A stretch of DNA of 64,000 nt from Ampullaceana balthica (Eukaryota; Mollusca; Gastropoda; Lymnaeidae): positions 835,598-899,597 of the forward strand of contig CALYLW010000316.1 of NCBI GenBank assembly GCA_944989445.1, written 5' to 3'. How positions within the stretch are numbered: position 1 is the stretch's first letter; every line of letters starts with the position of its first letter. The position numbers were made by a program, and so were the translations under genes. Positions 1 through 12,023 of the stretch are shown piece by piece. Under the pieces are notes generated by a model, which did no database searches, was not told where the DNA came from, and worked only from the letters and a program-made list of their open reading frames with translations.

Positions 1-149
1 AAAAAAAACACACAACTTGGATCACATTTTAACTCGGTCTCCAATACAGCCGTCAGTAGACTTTCAAGAACCTCTGTATGAAGGTATGCATGGAAGGTAG
101 CATAAGACTTTTGGTTTCAGAAACAAGTGACCAAGTATGAGGAAGGCAT

Positions 150-357
150 GGATACAATTCATTGATTTGAGTCAAGGATACAAGTCACGGATACAAAGCA
201 TGGATACAATTCATTGATTTGAGTCAAGGATACAAGTCACGGATACAAAGCATGGATACAATTCATTGATTTAAGTCAAGGATACAAGTCACTGATACAA
301 AGCATGGATGCAATTCATTGATTTAAGTCAAGGATACAAGTCACGGATACAAAGCAT
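150..357. repeat. 52-bp minisatellite, four units
   Basis: Units start at 150, 202, 254 and 306, an exact 52-bp pitch. Each holds the phrases GGATACAATTCATTGATTT and GGATACAAGTCACGG. Units differ by only one or two bases, which implies recent expansion. Degenerate GGATAC-like phrases continue to about 480. No coding role is seen. Confidence 0.9.
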
Positions 358-3300
358 GGATATACCAAACGATGGATCCAAATCTTAAATACAAACCTTT
401 GGATACCAATCATAGATATCATAAACACAAATCTTATAAAGAAACCTTTGCAAAACCAATTATGGATACATATCATGGATAAAAATACAATACAAGCATA
501 TATCCAGTTATTAAATAATTTTACAAAACGCATTTGAAATTTCGCTTCATATCAGTCACGTGTCGTTCTGTCAAGTCCAGCACCGCTTCCAAACCTCCCT
601 TTGACTTTCCAAGAAACTCTTTCCCCGCTTGCCCGCCCATGTCAGAGTGTTCACTTTTACGGCCCTTTGGTTTATCAAAATGTGTCCCGTAGATGCGATC
701 CTCATCACGAGTGCGATTAGGGATTTCCGGGTGCCACGCGGGGGGGGGGATCCCTGGCTTTGTGAATGGACGAGTCTTGATGGCCGCGGCCAAAACTCTA
801 GTTACAGCGATAGAAACATCCGTATTAGCATGACAAGCACCTGTCCTTGTGCGCTGGTTCCTGGTCATAGCCACGTCTGATAATGTCACAGTAGGGTGGG
901 GGTGGGTGGGGGTGGTAGGACAAGGGAGGCGGTACAGGGGTTTATTAAACGAACTTAGTCCCACGTGGGGAGGGGGGTAGGGAGATAGGATGAGACCGTT
1001 GATCTTTTCTGACCCCCCCCCGACCCGCCGCCAATTTATTTGTGAGATGAACCATTGCCCCCCCACCACATCACCCCTTACCCCGCTTTTTTTTCTCCCC
1101 TCCACCTTCATCCACGACTCTTCCAGACCTTATTGTTCAACAAGGACGTGAAAGATGACAACGGGGACGTAACAATACGTTAATGGCGATCAGGGTGCTT
1201 AACTCTGTTATAAAGGGGTGGACGGAGAAGTATGCTGATGAAATTAACTCTAGTAGACCTTGGCCCCCGCCACCTCCCACCCTTCTCAACACAGCCCTCT
1301 CCTTCTTCAACCTCCCCCACCCCCTCTTCCCGTAATATGCCATCGTAGTCGACACAAAAAAAATATCTTTAAAAAAAAATCTCAGCAACTGAATGGACTT
1401 TTATGAAAAATTGAAGATGACTGGAAAACTGCGAGGCGTTCAGGCACGACGAATCGGAACACACGAGCCACGAGGCGAACCATCTTAGCCGCCCCACCGG
1501 GGGCCTCCTCAAGGGGGGCATACCGCGGGAATTTGTTTCGCCCAGATAAACTATACTTGGCATGAAAAGGTCTGAGCTTTTGGCGCCACCACTACCGGGC
1601 ATCTAATGACTTAACATTGGATTGATGATATCACTGCAATGTGTGGGTTAATCAGTGACGAAGTGGTGTAAAAAGGATTTTTTTTCCCTTTCTTCTGCAC
1701 GTCTTTGGGATCAGGTGTTTTACAGAAGTCTGTCTCGGGACAAGGAGTTAGTTTGTTTGTTTGGTTTTTTTCTTTTCCTCTCACAGAAAGTCTTAAAAAT
1801 ATCACAGGGTGAGGTCAGAAAGAGTAATTAACTTTAAATATGAAATTCAAAGACTGTCTGTCTGACTACTTGAAAATGTGACATTTGGAAAAAAAATTTT
1901 TAAAAGATACATTTTTAGGTCTTTGAATTAAAAAAAAATATATTTTTAAACACAAACAAACAATCTTAACGGATTCGCTTCTTACATCATCAGACAAAAC
2001 TTTGATTTCTGTCCACATGAGCTTGAATGGGTTGTTCACCACTGGGGTTTGGGAGATATTTGAAAAGCTGCATGGTGAGGGGGTGATTCTTGTGGGACGG
2101 GGAGGGGATAGAAGGGGGTCAGCTGAAAAAGCTTTGCCTTCCACGGTCTGCATTAACCATAGCTAACAAAAAATACTTTCTTTTTTAAAAAATCGTTTAG
2201 ATCAAATTAAAAATCAAAAACAAAAAACCAACAAAAAAAACAAGCTCTCAAGCATCACTTATGCCGATATAAAGGCCAGAATATAAGCAGACATACAATG
2301 ACAAAACTCAGAATATGAGCAGGCGTACAAGGACAAAACTCACATTAATGACGACGCGTGTTGGTATTTCTGACTTGTTTAGAAAAAAAAACAGTTACAA
2401 ACTTTAATTTTCTATGATTTGTCACAAAACAATACATTATGTTTTTAGTTCTATAATTTGATCACTCATATTATAGTTCGAACTTGTTGTATACATATAC
2501 TAAAACAAAACCACCTCTGACTTGAATACACACAAATATTTAACATCTCGTTGATTTTAAATATAGATATTCATGTGTTTTTTTTTCTTCAAGCGTGGGG
2601 TGGGTGTCAACTAATAAATTAGTCGAGTCTATATTTAAAAAAAAACACCAAAAACAACAACGCTGCAGCTAATTATATCTGTCAGGGTCATTTCTTGTTG
2701 GCCTTAACTTCGACAATTAAATCTGTATAAGTCTTATCAGATTTCTATATCTATTTCCTATTTTAAAACAATATAAATGAACAAGTAATCGCCAATGGGT
2801 GGTAAAAATTGGAATTTTTTAAAAAAAATATGCACTCAAGTAAATAAAGTGTGTATAGAAAAAAAAGGGGGGGGGGCAACTGAAGTCGGGAATAAAAGGG
2901 GAGTAACTGGGTTATGAAATTGATAATTAGAAGCGATAAAGTTGCGTCCCTTTTCATTACAAATTTTTTTTAATTATCTCCCTACTTCTCTACGTTGTGT
3001 TTACAGATTTTCATATTTTCTATTCAGAAGTTAAATGATTTCTATTATTTAAAAATGCCAAGATTAAATTAATAGAGTGATTCAATGTTCTAATAAAAAA
3101 CTCATTAAAGTTACTAAAGAAAGAATGGATTTTTCTCCTATAGAAACATCGATGGAAAGCCATTTCGTTTCGAGGTTGCCCGATGGAATTGTGAGCAAGA
3201 GTTGTCTGTGGCGATGGTCAAGAGGACTGCTCTGTAAGAAGGAGAAGTAAACTTCAGGCAGGAGTTGTCTGAAGGAATGAATGCCCTTGAACGATTCTTT

Positions 3301-4440
3301 TAGATTACAAAATAGTGTGCATGAGAATTGAAAATGTTTGTTAAATTAGCATCAGAAATAATACATCTCAAACAAAAAAGTTGCAATAATATTGTTTGCT
3401 CATGTAATATTAGGATATAGGAAGCTCACGAAGCGATGCCTTTTTTTTTCTGTTTTTCCCTTTTAAAAAAAAATTTAAATCATTTTTTTAAAAAAAAAGA
3501 ACATATGAATTAGAACGTCCAGAAAGCTAAATACTTTAATTATTTTTTTCGTTAAAAATACTGCTGTTTTATTTCAATTTGATATATTTTGATATATTTT
3601 AATTTTAATTACTTAATTGATCTATATACTTATGTGTATATTTATTTTTAAATTTATTCGAGTATTTTCCATACAGTTAATATATACATAAATTTAAATC
3701 ACGTTAGATAATAAGTTATATTATTGTGCTGCACACAATAATGTAACACTCAATTTAAATGTTTACAAATAATAATAATAATAAATAACCGTTATCGCTC
3801 AGCAATTTCATTTGAAGGTTTTACCTTCCCGTATCCCCTTTATCAGACGATAATTTTTTAAAAATAAATAGATTCTATATGTTTTAAGGCTGTGTCTAGA
3901 AATAACAAAAAAGAAAGGTTTAAACACCCCTCACGACCACACACAGTAAAAATAACAATTGCCTGATCACGGATAAATTGAAGTTAAATTAAAACTGTGT
4001 CAGTGTGTAACGTTTATTCTATGCTGGTGCTGGTACCCTCGTCATATGCATGGATAGCCCACTAGACCCCCCCCCCACCCGCCCTGCTCCTTTCCGACCC
4101 ATATTGGCATAAGGATTAGCTGGTGAAAGAAAAGGGGTATATTAGTTTCCTTTTGATGGAAATAATTGGTCATTATTTTTTTTTGTTCAGCTATAAAAGT
4201 TCTGCTATTAATATTAATGAAGACGAAATCACAAGAAGGAGTTCTATTTTTAACATCCTCGTCTTATTTTTTTCTTCTTTTTCTGGGTGGTTTAAAAGAA
4301 CTGGAAGCCGAAAAAGAAGAACAGCATCTGAACTGTAGCCCTGACTGACTTCATCAGTGCTAGCCTCAACTCTAATTAATTTCTCGTGATCCCATACGAA
4401 ACGAGTTTACTTCAAATTAGTACCTGGCCCGTTTATAGCC
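358..4440. other. Intergenic spacer, no gene recognised
   Basis: This stretch holds a moderately GC-rich patch with G and C homopolymers at about 540-1110, then strongly AT-rich DNA with poly-A and poly-T runs from about 1800. Open frames are short, overlap on both strands and show no recognisable domain. I see no RNA gene or complete transposon. Confidence 0.6.
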
Positions 4441-4731
4441 CCCCACACGCCTTTTGCACCTGGAACACTCTGTCCCCCCCCCACCCCGGGGTATCGGGCG
4501 TTATCTCCCCTTAACTAACTGTCGCATGCCCTCTCGAGACCACGCCACGATCCCGGTGTCACGTCCCGGACGTGCGACACCCAAGCCCCGCCTCCCCACG
4601 TGGCGGCACCCTCCCACGACGTTTGATCCTCTCGGCTCGTGACCAATCGCCGGGCGCGTGCCTGTTGCATTTCAGATCACCTCGATCGATATTGAGACGG
4701 TGCTCCCTCTCTACCTGTAACGTCCCCTAGG

Positions 4732-4739
4732 TATAAAAG
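4732..4739 (+). promoter_or_regulatory. Candidate TATA box in a GC-rich patch
   Basis: TATAAAAG lies in the only GC-rich patch (about 4440-4800) of the upstream region. A start site would be expected near 4762-4766. A consensus splice donor, G then GTGAGT, lies downstream at 5251-5257, so this could be the promoter and non-coding first exon of the bHLH gene 2.3 kb downstream. Equally, it could be a chance match. Nothing in the sequence proves transcription. Confidence 0.3.
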
Positions 4740-5243
4740 TCTCCAGGGCGGGGACTAGTGGAAAGTTACCAGCCCGAGGCACGTAATGACCTCCCTAGTA
4801 CCAGAACAGTGAGAGAAAAATTTTTTTTAGCGGATTCCAGACCTAAAACTGAGAATTTGAAACTTTCCTGAAGTTTCGAGAAGTAACAGGGACGTTCAAC
4901 GAGGGTCGACTGGTTCGGATAACATTAACAATAAAGGAGAGAACAAGCTGCGACCGGCAGCATATGGTTGCGGTGACATCTTTAGGGAAGGCCTGTGGTA
5001 TCATTACTACTACGGCTACCGCACAGTACCTGTAACAGCATTTGGTCGACAGGCATCAGCAACAGCTTGGACAGTGGATGCTGGCGTAGGTGGTGCACTC
5101 AAGTGACCAGCTGGGACCTTTAACAGCACAGCCTCAGGGCGGAACATTGAGATTGGGTCCTGTGAATTTTTTTGGACAAGACTGGACATTGTGATACAAC
5201 AAGGACTGGACACTGTGATACAACAAACAAAAGTTTCTCTTCT

Positions 5244-5570
5244 TTAAGTCGGTGAGTAACATTCCTTTTTTTTTATCACTTACGGGCCACGTTATATCTC
5301 GGAGGTTTGCCCGTTCCTTTAAATGTCAAATAATTTTTTCATGTCGAATATCTTGTTCACTCTCGATATATTTTTTTATCACTTACGGGCCACGTTATAT
5401 CTCGGAGGTTTGCCCGTTCTTTTAAATGTCATTAAGTCGGTGAGTAACATTCCTTTTTTTTTATCACTTACGGGCCACGTTATATCTCGGAGGTTTGCCC
5501 GTTCTTTTAAATGTCAAATAATTTTTTACATGTCGAATATCTTGTTCACTCTCGATATGTTAGCTGAGCA
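5244..5570. repeat. Tandem duplication of about 188 bp
   Basis: The phrase AAGTCGGTGAGTAACATTCC recurs at 5246 and 5434. A shorter block with ATCACTTACGGGCCACG followed by TCGGAGGTTTGCCCG occurs three times, starting near 5274, 5378 and 5464. The duplication copies the candidate splice donor (GGTGAGT), so two identical donors exist 188 bp apart. No function is known. Confidence 0.85.
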
Positions 5571-5734
5571 AGTCAATAGTAAGTTTTTGTGACATTTGGT
5601 TAAAATCTTTTACTATTCATTTTCGTCTGATATTAACTTATATTTAGATACTTAAAGATGGTGGCTGACTCTCTGTGCTTGTTTGTGTAAAAGAGAGTGC
5701 GTGTATTTGAAAACAGAGAGAGAAAAGAGTGAGA

Positions 5735-6055
5735 GAGAGAGAGAGAGAGAAAGAGATGATGGTAGTATGATAGAGAGAAAGAGATGATGGTAGTATGAGA
5801 GAGAGAAAGAGATGATGGTAGTATGATAGAGAGAAAGAGATGATGGTAGTATGATAGAGAGAAAGAGATGATGGTAGTATGAGAGAGAGAAAGAGATGAT
5901 GGTAGTATGAGAGAGAGAAAGAGATGATGGTAGTATGATAGAGAGAAAGAGATGATGGTAGTATGAGAGAGAGAAAGAGATGATGGTAGTATGAGAGAGA
6001 GAAAGAGATGATGGTAGTATGATAGAGAGAAAGAGATGATGGTAGTATGATAGAG
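5735..6055. repeat. 28-bp GA-rich minisatellite, about 11 units
   Basis: The core GATGATGGTAGTATGA recurs every 28 bp from 5755 to 6035. The following four bases alternate irregularly between GATA and GAGA, giving two unit types. The array is flanked by a GA microsatellite at about 5720-5750. The long minus-strand open frames here are a by-product of the low-complexity repeat and not genes. Confidence 0.93.
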
Positions 6056-7080
6056 AAGAAAGAGAGACTCTGTTTGGGAGAGCACTTGTGTGTGTATTAT
6101 CAACCAAATGAATCATCTTTAAACAATAAGTGTATTCCGAATAAATTACGTACCATAAAAATTAATTATGTTTATTAAAAATTAATGTCCTGTTTTCCTA
6201 TGCCGCATGTATATTAACTCATGTCTTATTAGCCTATTACTTACAAGTCATGAATAACGAATGGCTTAATTGTTAACAATGACTTTGTACTTACATTCAC
6301 CATATTCAAGTCCAAAATGCTACTAGTCCTTAATGTTTATACTTTCAAATAGTTTCGTGCTGAATTATAATTTTTAACTTAAGCAGAAAAAATATATGAG
6401 AATTGTTTACTTGTTCAATTTATGTGGATGTTTTCATCAGAAACTGCTTTATAAATTATAAACGGTGAATTATTTATAGAATTAACAGGTTTCTTATAAC
6501 AAGTGACTAAACGAATACAGTTTCACAAGTCAGTTTAGAAACTAGTTCACCGCAGCAGAGAAAATGCGCATCGAAAGTTTGGAACGAGAAATAGAGATTA
6601 TGTTTATAGTGTTTTTATGAAACAGCTGTAGCTTACAGAAATCAAAAGCGTTTCAATTCTCATTCCTATTGTAACATCACTGATGGTATAAACATGTGCG
6701 TAATTTAAGAGATGGGCACATCCTTAGTAATGTGATAGATGAATAATTATAACATAATAATTCTAGCTTAATACAATTTTTTGAAACGCCTAATAATAAT
6801 AATATTTATAATTATAATAGATATATATAGCTTTGCAGGCCATTTAAATAGTTATTAATATATTATATATCGTCGTATTACTTGCATCTGAAGAATTTTT
6901 ACCGATCATTTTTGAAAATTCCACAGATTGTAAAACATATGAAATACACGGACTTGGCGCTCCAATTTAAGAGTTGATTTGCAACTTTAAAAAAAACAAC
7001 AACCCACCTCTGTATCGTAGATATAATCTCCGAAGGAAGTAGGATTCGAACCCAGACTCTCCAGGAAGCACCCTGTGACC
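6056..7080. other. AT-rich sequence upstream of the bHLH gene
   Basis: This is simple AT-rich DNA with no open frame of note. Near the coding start, AG dinucleotides after short pyrimidine stretches (TTTGCAG at about 6832-6838 and CTCTCCAG at about 7058-7065) could be splice acceptors for an upstream non-coding exon. A tRNA B-box-like sequence on the minus strand at about 7040-7056 has no A box. No clear core promoter was found adjacent to the ATG. Confidence 0.4.
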
Positions 7081-7917
7081 ATGTCACTGGACGACAGAGG
7101 TATCGCCGCCGAGCAATTCGTGGAGCTGACATGCGGCGCCGAGAACCTCTCCCCTTACTCCAGCCCGACGGGCTACGCCGAGACGCCCGCCTACTACCCC
7201 TCGGAGTACGAGTGGCAGCAGCAGGCCGCCGGCCACCACACGCCGCTGCCTCACCCCCACCACCACCAGCAGCAGCAGATCCTCTCCGACAGACACTACT
7301 ACGGCCACTACTCCGAGGGCGTCGAGCTCGGCGGTCAGCCCTACGGCGAGTACGGCCACCAGGGGGTGCCCCACTCGGACTTCTACCCCACACCCCACTC
7401 CCTGTGGGCCGCGCCGACTTCCTCCGACCCCATCGTCCCCGGCCAGCACCACCGGTTCTTCTCCGGCATAGACCTCAGCCAACAAGGCGGCCTCCAGCAG
7501 CCGAGTCCTCCCAGCGGCTCCAACGGGAAACCGAAACGTAAGAGGATCCAGTCGAACACGCAGAGAAAAGCTGCGAATGTACGGGAGAGAAAGCGGATGT
7601 TTCACCTGAACGAGGCATTCGACGAGCTGAGGAAGCGGCTCCCGGCGTTCAACTACGAGAAGCGCCTGTCCCGAATCGAGACCCTGCGGCTCGCCATGAC
7701 CTACATTTCATTCATGAAGGAGGTCAGCATCGGGCGCGACCCGAAATCCGTCAAGCTCAAGCCTCACGGAGCGGAGCTCTCGCCTCTGGGACACGGTAGC
7801 GGCCTGCTGGACGCACACACGTCCTACAGCGGCAGCGACATGAACGACGACAGCAAGTTCCAGGACGACAGTGAGTGCAGCAATGACGAACTCAGCAATC
7901 ACAGCGGCGGGAACTAG
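7081..7917 (+). CDS. bHLH transcription factor, Fer3/FERD3L-like
   Basis: A 278-residue nuclear DNA-binding protein in one uninterrupted exon. The start is the ATG at 7081; an in-frame GTG six bases upstream is not a likely eukaryotic start. Residues 1-150 are low complexity, with a His/Gln tract at 52-66 and many Tyr, Pro and Gly. A basic cluster KPKRKR (150-155) could be a nuclear localisation signal. The bHLH domain covers about 161-214: basic region [13 protein letters not shown] with the E-box-contacting Glu169 and Arg172, helix 1 [14 protein letters not shown], then [14 protein letters not shown] and helix 2 to FMKEV. The MF.LNEAFD and [14 protein letters not shown] signatures are those of the Fer3/FERD3L branch (near PTF1A), a neural and mesodermal developmental group; vertebrate FERD3L is also intronless. 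The C-terminal 60 residues are acidic and Ser/Asn-rich. Codon use is markedly GC-rich against an AT-rich setting, which fits a conserved gene. The bHLH call is certain; Fer3 versus Fer2 or another PTF1A relative is a judgement from remembered motifs. Confidence 0.92.
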   Translation: MSLDDRGIAAEQFVELTCGAENLSPYSSPTGYAETPAYYPSEYEWQQQAAGHHTPLPHPHHHQQQQILSDRHYYGHYSEGVELGGQPYGEYGHQGVPHSDFYPTPHSLWAAPTSSDPIVPGQHHRFFSGIDLSQQGGLQQPSPPSGSNGKPKRKRIQSNTQRKAANVRERKRMFHLNEAFDELRKRLPAFNYEKRLSRIETLRLAMTYISFMKEVSIGRDPKSVKLKPHGAELSPLGHGSGLLDAHTSYSGSDMNDDSKFQDDSECSNDELSNHSGGN

Positions 7918-10440
7918 TCAAGCGTGCACCGAAAGCGGGGACACGAATCGGTCATGAGATGAAGGGTACACAAACAAGGTACTAACGACAAGTCTAAGTC
8001 ATATATATCACACAAAATATATAACTATTATATTCTTCCTCTCTGTCTCTCTCTCTCTGCCCCCCCCCCACCCCGGAACAGCTCAAATGTTTGTGGTATC
8101 TCATCTTATTTAACCATTCCCGATGCCATTGAGTGTTGCCATGTATGACATTTATTCAGGACTGACCTGGTGGACAGTGACATTTATTCAGGACTGGCCT
8201 GGTGGGTAGTGACTTTCATTAATCCAGTTGAAGCAAGCAGCGCTAACTTTTATCTTGGTGTCATTCTCCGCGATGACCAGATGTTTTCACGGCGACCAAA
8301 CTCAGCCTGAACAACTTCTCTTCAAGAGAATTCAGCCACACATGTTGAACTAGTGGCGCAAATTTCGTGTTTTCACGCGGTCAGCTGTCCCTTAACTTGT
8401 CCAGTACCATAACGGATTCTGTGTCAGATCAGTTGCCAAGACTTATTCAACCCAGTGCATTTAATTCGTTATTTTTTAATGAAATTCAGAATGAACTGTT
8501 ATATAAAGTCTCAGCTCTATAAGTATAAGCTCAACTATTTGTTCTTCATGTTGACGAACATGTGGGTTCTTTGTATAAACTATGATGCATTTTTATAATT
8601 GGAGGTGTAATGGCTTCTATCGCTAATTTAGCAAAGAACACAGCTCTTAAGCCACTCTAAGTGGAACTCTTATAAATGGTGTTTCTTGAAGTCACCATCT
8701 CGACGCCGACTCCGACATCTTCACATGCCTCGTGCTTTGTTACGGCAAGAATTTCAGTGCAATGCCTGCGTCTATCAGAGAACTTATTTCAAGCCGTTGG
8801 TCCCCGCTCACGTTCAGTATAAAACCATTTATTATTATTGTTATTATTATTATTACTATTAAATTTATATTTATGTCTGAAGTGATGTAATATTTTAAGA
8901 GCATGTTGTAGTTTTCTTTTATTTCACACCGACAGCAGATGTCAGTAATGTATTCCTATTGTGAAAACAATTATACTAAATGCTATGACATTCAATCGCA
9001 TTTTTCACGCAGCTGAGCTTTATGATGATAATTTATATCAAATGTATATTATAAAAATGGCGACCAGAACGGATCTAGTCAATCGCAGCATTTCATTTGT
9101 ACTGGTCTACGACATTAAATCTCTTATCCTTTGTTGGCGGCTTTTGCCCCAGTTGTGTTCAATGGTTTGGTCATAGCAGCGCCTCTGTTCAAATCGTCGC
9201 AATATTATGATTTTTCTTTAAATGATAAACGTAGCTTATGTGCACCGTAATGTCATTATACGTTGTATTTAGGATATAATATGCATGTGTCACATTGAAT
9301 GAATTGATAATTATGTGTGTTAATATTTTTATTTAAGGCGCTGAGAGCCTAGTTGCTTGCTGGGGTACTGCGCTATATAAATTATCAAATTATTTGTATT
9401 ATCAATTTACACTTGGCTGAGGTTGTGGTCTGTGTCACACAGACAGTGTGTGTGTCAATGTTTTGTGTCTACTTTATGGGCATGGTGACCAGTTCATATA
9501 TGTTTTGTATCTAAATAAGGTTTTGGCAACCTAATCCCCTCATTTCTTTATTCAACCAAACGATGTTGTGTTCAATTTTAGTTGTTTTTTTTTGTTTTTA
9601 ATGAAAACATATTGCAGTTTATAAAAAGCCATTATTATTGCAATGCAGGGCCGCTCACTTTTAAGTTTCTTACCTTTTTTATTGCTTTCTTTCTATTTAA
9701 ATCTTGATTTTGTTATAAGTCTTATATTTGTCTCAACGTAGCATCCAGACGTACACCACAAAAAATCACATTATTTTATCACATTTTGAAAATTGTCTCA
9801 GGACGTTGTATCTGCGTGTGTTTTTTTAAATTTTTTTATATTTTTTATAGATTTTTAAAAAAGACTAATCGAGTTAAGTTGACCTTTGCAGTAATGGGGG
9901 GAAAAGACTATGGTTGGAAAATTCAGTGATCAGAGAGACGAACTGTTTTCAATTTGAAATAACCTGGAACCCGTTAGTCGATTTAAATGCCGCTAATTTC
10001 AACTCCAGGACACATACAGTACCCCTGTGGGACACTGCTGCAACTCGCGTGTCTGGAGTTTCTCTCCGCCATACCTTTTTTTTTCTTTATATTTCCCATA
10101 TCTTTATAAAAACCGAATGCGAAATAAGCATATTTTTTGCCTATGAAATTACAAAATATTAAAAAATATTCTGAGAATAAAATTTAATTGCTGCTTAATA
10201 TTGCGAATATTGCTGTTGCACTAATACGGTCTCTTCGTACAAGGGCAATCAGTAACGTTTTTTTTCCCTTATGTTTAATTTTTTTAATTTTTTTTTAGTT
10301 TTGCTGTAAAAGGTCGTTGCGCCTTTTCGCATTCATTATTAAAAAGAAGAAAAAAAACTCCTTTACCCCCTCCTCCCAGTTCATTTTAACGTTCTATGCT
10401 TCAATATTTTTTTTAAAGCGATATTTAAAATTCGCATATT
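7918..10440. other. 3' flank and spacer of the bHLH gene
   Basis: This probably includes the 3' untranslated region. A short tandem duplication around GACATTTATTCAGGACTG lies at about 8148-8215. An AATAAA hexamer at 10176-10181 is a possible distant polyadenylation signal, but it is too far away to assign. The rest is AT-rich with trinucleotide runs near 8830. No second gene is seen. Confidence 0.45.
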
Positions 10441-10744
10441 CACAAGGTGCACGGGCAGGTGCTATTACACTTCGGGCGGACAGGTGAATGGAGCAAGCAC
10501 ACACCCGGGGTAGGCAGATTTATTGAGATCGTTAGGTCTCGAGTTACCGTCCCTAGCAAGGCCAGCCTTGGCTTTTGTCGCTCGGCGGCGCTGGCTCCTT
10601 TCCCCCCTTGCAGTGACAAAGTTGCGTTTTTCGACACTCGGTTTCGTCAAATTGTAATAAATTATGGGACGGACGTGACGGAGATCCGGCGATGGGTAAG
10701 GCGAGCCTCGTTGAAACTGAAAGGTCTGCACGTTACCATTCTGT
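10440..10744. other. GC-rich islet without a recognisable gene
   Basis: About 300 bp of moderately GC-rich sequence. Overlapping open frames exist on both strands, but none shows a domain or a start context that separates it from chance. It could be a regulatory element, or part of the flank of the tandem array that follows. Confidence 0.35.
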
Positions 10745-11300
10745 TGTATAGGTGTCCCTCCATTGGGCCAGGTCTCGTGAGATCATATCTTCTTTAATAT
10801 AACAGGTCCATCCATTAAGCCAGGTCTCGTGAGATCAGATCTTCTTTAATATAACAGGTCCCTTCTTAGGCCAGGTCTCGTGAGATCAGATCTTCTTTAA
10901 TATAAACAGGTCCCTTCATTAGGCCAGGTCTCGGGAGATCAGATCTTCTTTAAAATAACATGTCCATCCATTAGGCCAGGTCTCGGGAGATCAGATCTTC
11001 TTTAATATAACAGGTCCCTTCATTAGGCCAGGTCTCGGGAGATCAGATCTTCTTTAATATAACATGTCCATCCATTAGGCCAGGTCTCGTGAGATCAGAT
11101 CTTCTTTAATATAACAGGTCCCTTCATTAGGCCAGGTCTTGGGAGATCAGATCTTCTTTAATATAACAGGTCCCTTCATTAGGCCAGGTCTCGTGAGATC
11201 AGATCTTCTTTAATATAACAGGTCCATCCATTAGGCCAGGTCTCGGGAGATCAGATCTTCTTTAATATAACAGGTCCCTTCATTAGACCAGTATCACGTG
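10745..11300. repeat. 52-bp tandem array, about 10 units
   Basis: Each unit holds GCCAGGTCTCGTGAGATCAG, then ATCTTCTTTAATATAACAGG, then TCCCTTCATTAG; starts at 10767, 10819, 10870, 10923 and 10975 give a pitch of about 52 bp. Units vary by GTGAG/GGGAG and CCCTT/CATCC, so at least two variants are interspersed. The array decays to isolated fragments through about 11540. No protein role is supported. Confidence 0.93.
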
Positions 11301-11858
11301 AGATACATATCTCTTAAAATAGACCAGGTCCCTTTTCCAGCTCATACTCGTGGGATCAGATCTCTGAAACGGATCAGGTCTCTTCTTTTGACCAGTCCTC
11401 TGATATCCTATTTATAGACATGTTCCATTCATTAAACCAGGTCTCTTGAAATCAGATCTTTATAACACACCAAGTCTCTCCATTTTAGCAATGTCTCATC
11501 ATTATGACAGTTCCCTTCTCAGACCCAGGTATCAACGATCTGACGACGTTGTGGTCATATCACATTAGACAACATTTAAAGACCAACTTCTCTCAAAGAA
11601 CAGTACGTTTTCTTTATTGTTTACAATATGGTCAATTCTACTATTGTAGATTGAAGCATTTTTTTTTAAAGTTCGCATTTTAAAGCATTTAAAAGAATAT
11701 ATTTATTTACTATGCATGATTAAATGTGACGAATCTGTGAGTGTCTTTCTTAATGTTTTGACTGGCAATGATCGCTATGCACTTTTAAGTAGTGTCAAAC
11801 TGCTGTTTTTTTTTAAATTTAAATTTATTTATTGTGTTATTTATATCACATCCATCCA

Positions 11859-12023
11859 TCAATCCCTGCGGTGCTTCGGTGCATGCAATTCTTTGGCCCG
11901 CCTCACCACTTCCTTCCATTCAGACCTAACCAACGCCTTTCTTCTCCAAGACTGGATGCCCAGTTGCTGTAGATTTTTCTCTACATCATCTATCCATCTA
12001 CGCCTGGGTCTCTCCTTGAGCCG
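11859..12023 (-). pseudogene. LINE reverse transcriptase, C-terminal remnant
   Basis: Fifty-four codons plus a stop remain open on the minus strand. The peptide begins RLKERPRRRWIDDVEKNL and continues LGIQSWRRKALVRSEWKEVV. The pattern GRP..RW.DDV..DL followed by W...A.DR..W is the usual C-terminal tail of invertebrate non-LTR reverse transcriptases. Everything upstream is lost, so this is a 5'-truncated copy, typical of LINE insertion. After the stop the minus strand reads a short GATG microsatellite (plus strand about 11848-11858), which would be the element's 3' tail. The LINE clade cannot be fixed from so little sequence. It differs from the LINE at the right end of the window. Confidence 0.8.

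Noticed and set aside
7036..7081. tRNA-like B box (GGTTCGAATCC on the minus strand) just before the bHLH start
   Set aside because: No A box or foldable cloverleaf lies at the required distance, so a SINE or tRNA cannot be supported.
7084..7605. 173-codon minus-strand open frame overlapping the bHLH gene
   Set aside because: It is the antisense shadow of GC-rich coding sequence; its peptide is low-complexity Val/Leu/Gly and lacks any domain.
10745..11300. CRISPR-like look of regularly spaced repeats
   Set aside because: Repeats are contiguous 52-bp units without unique spacers, in an animal genome.
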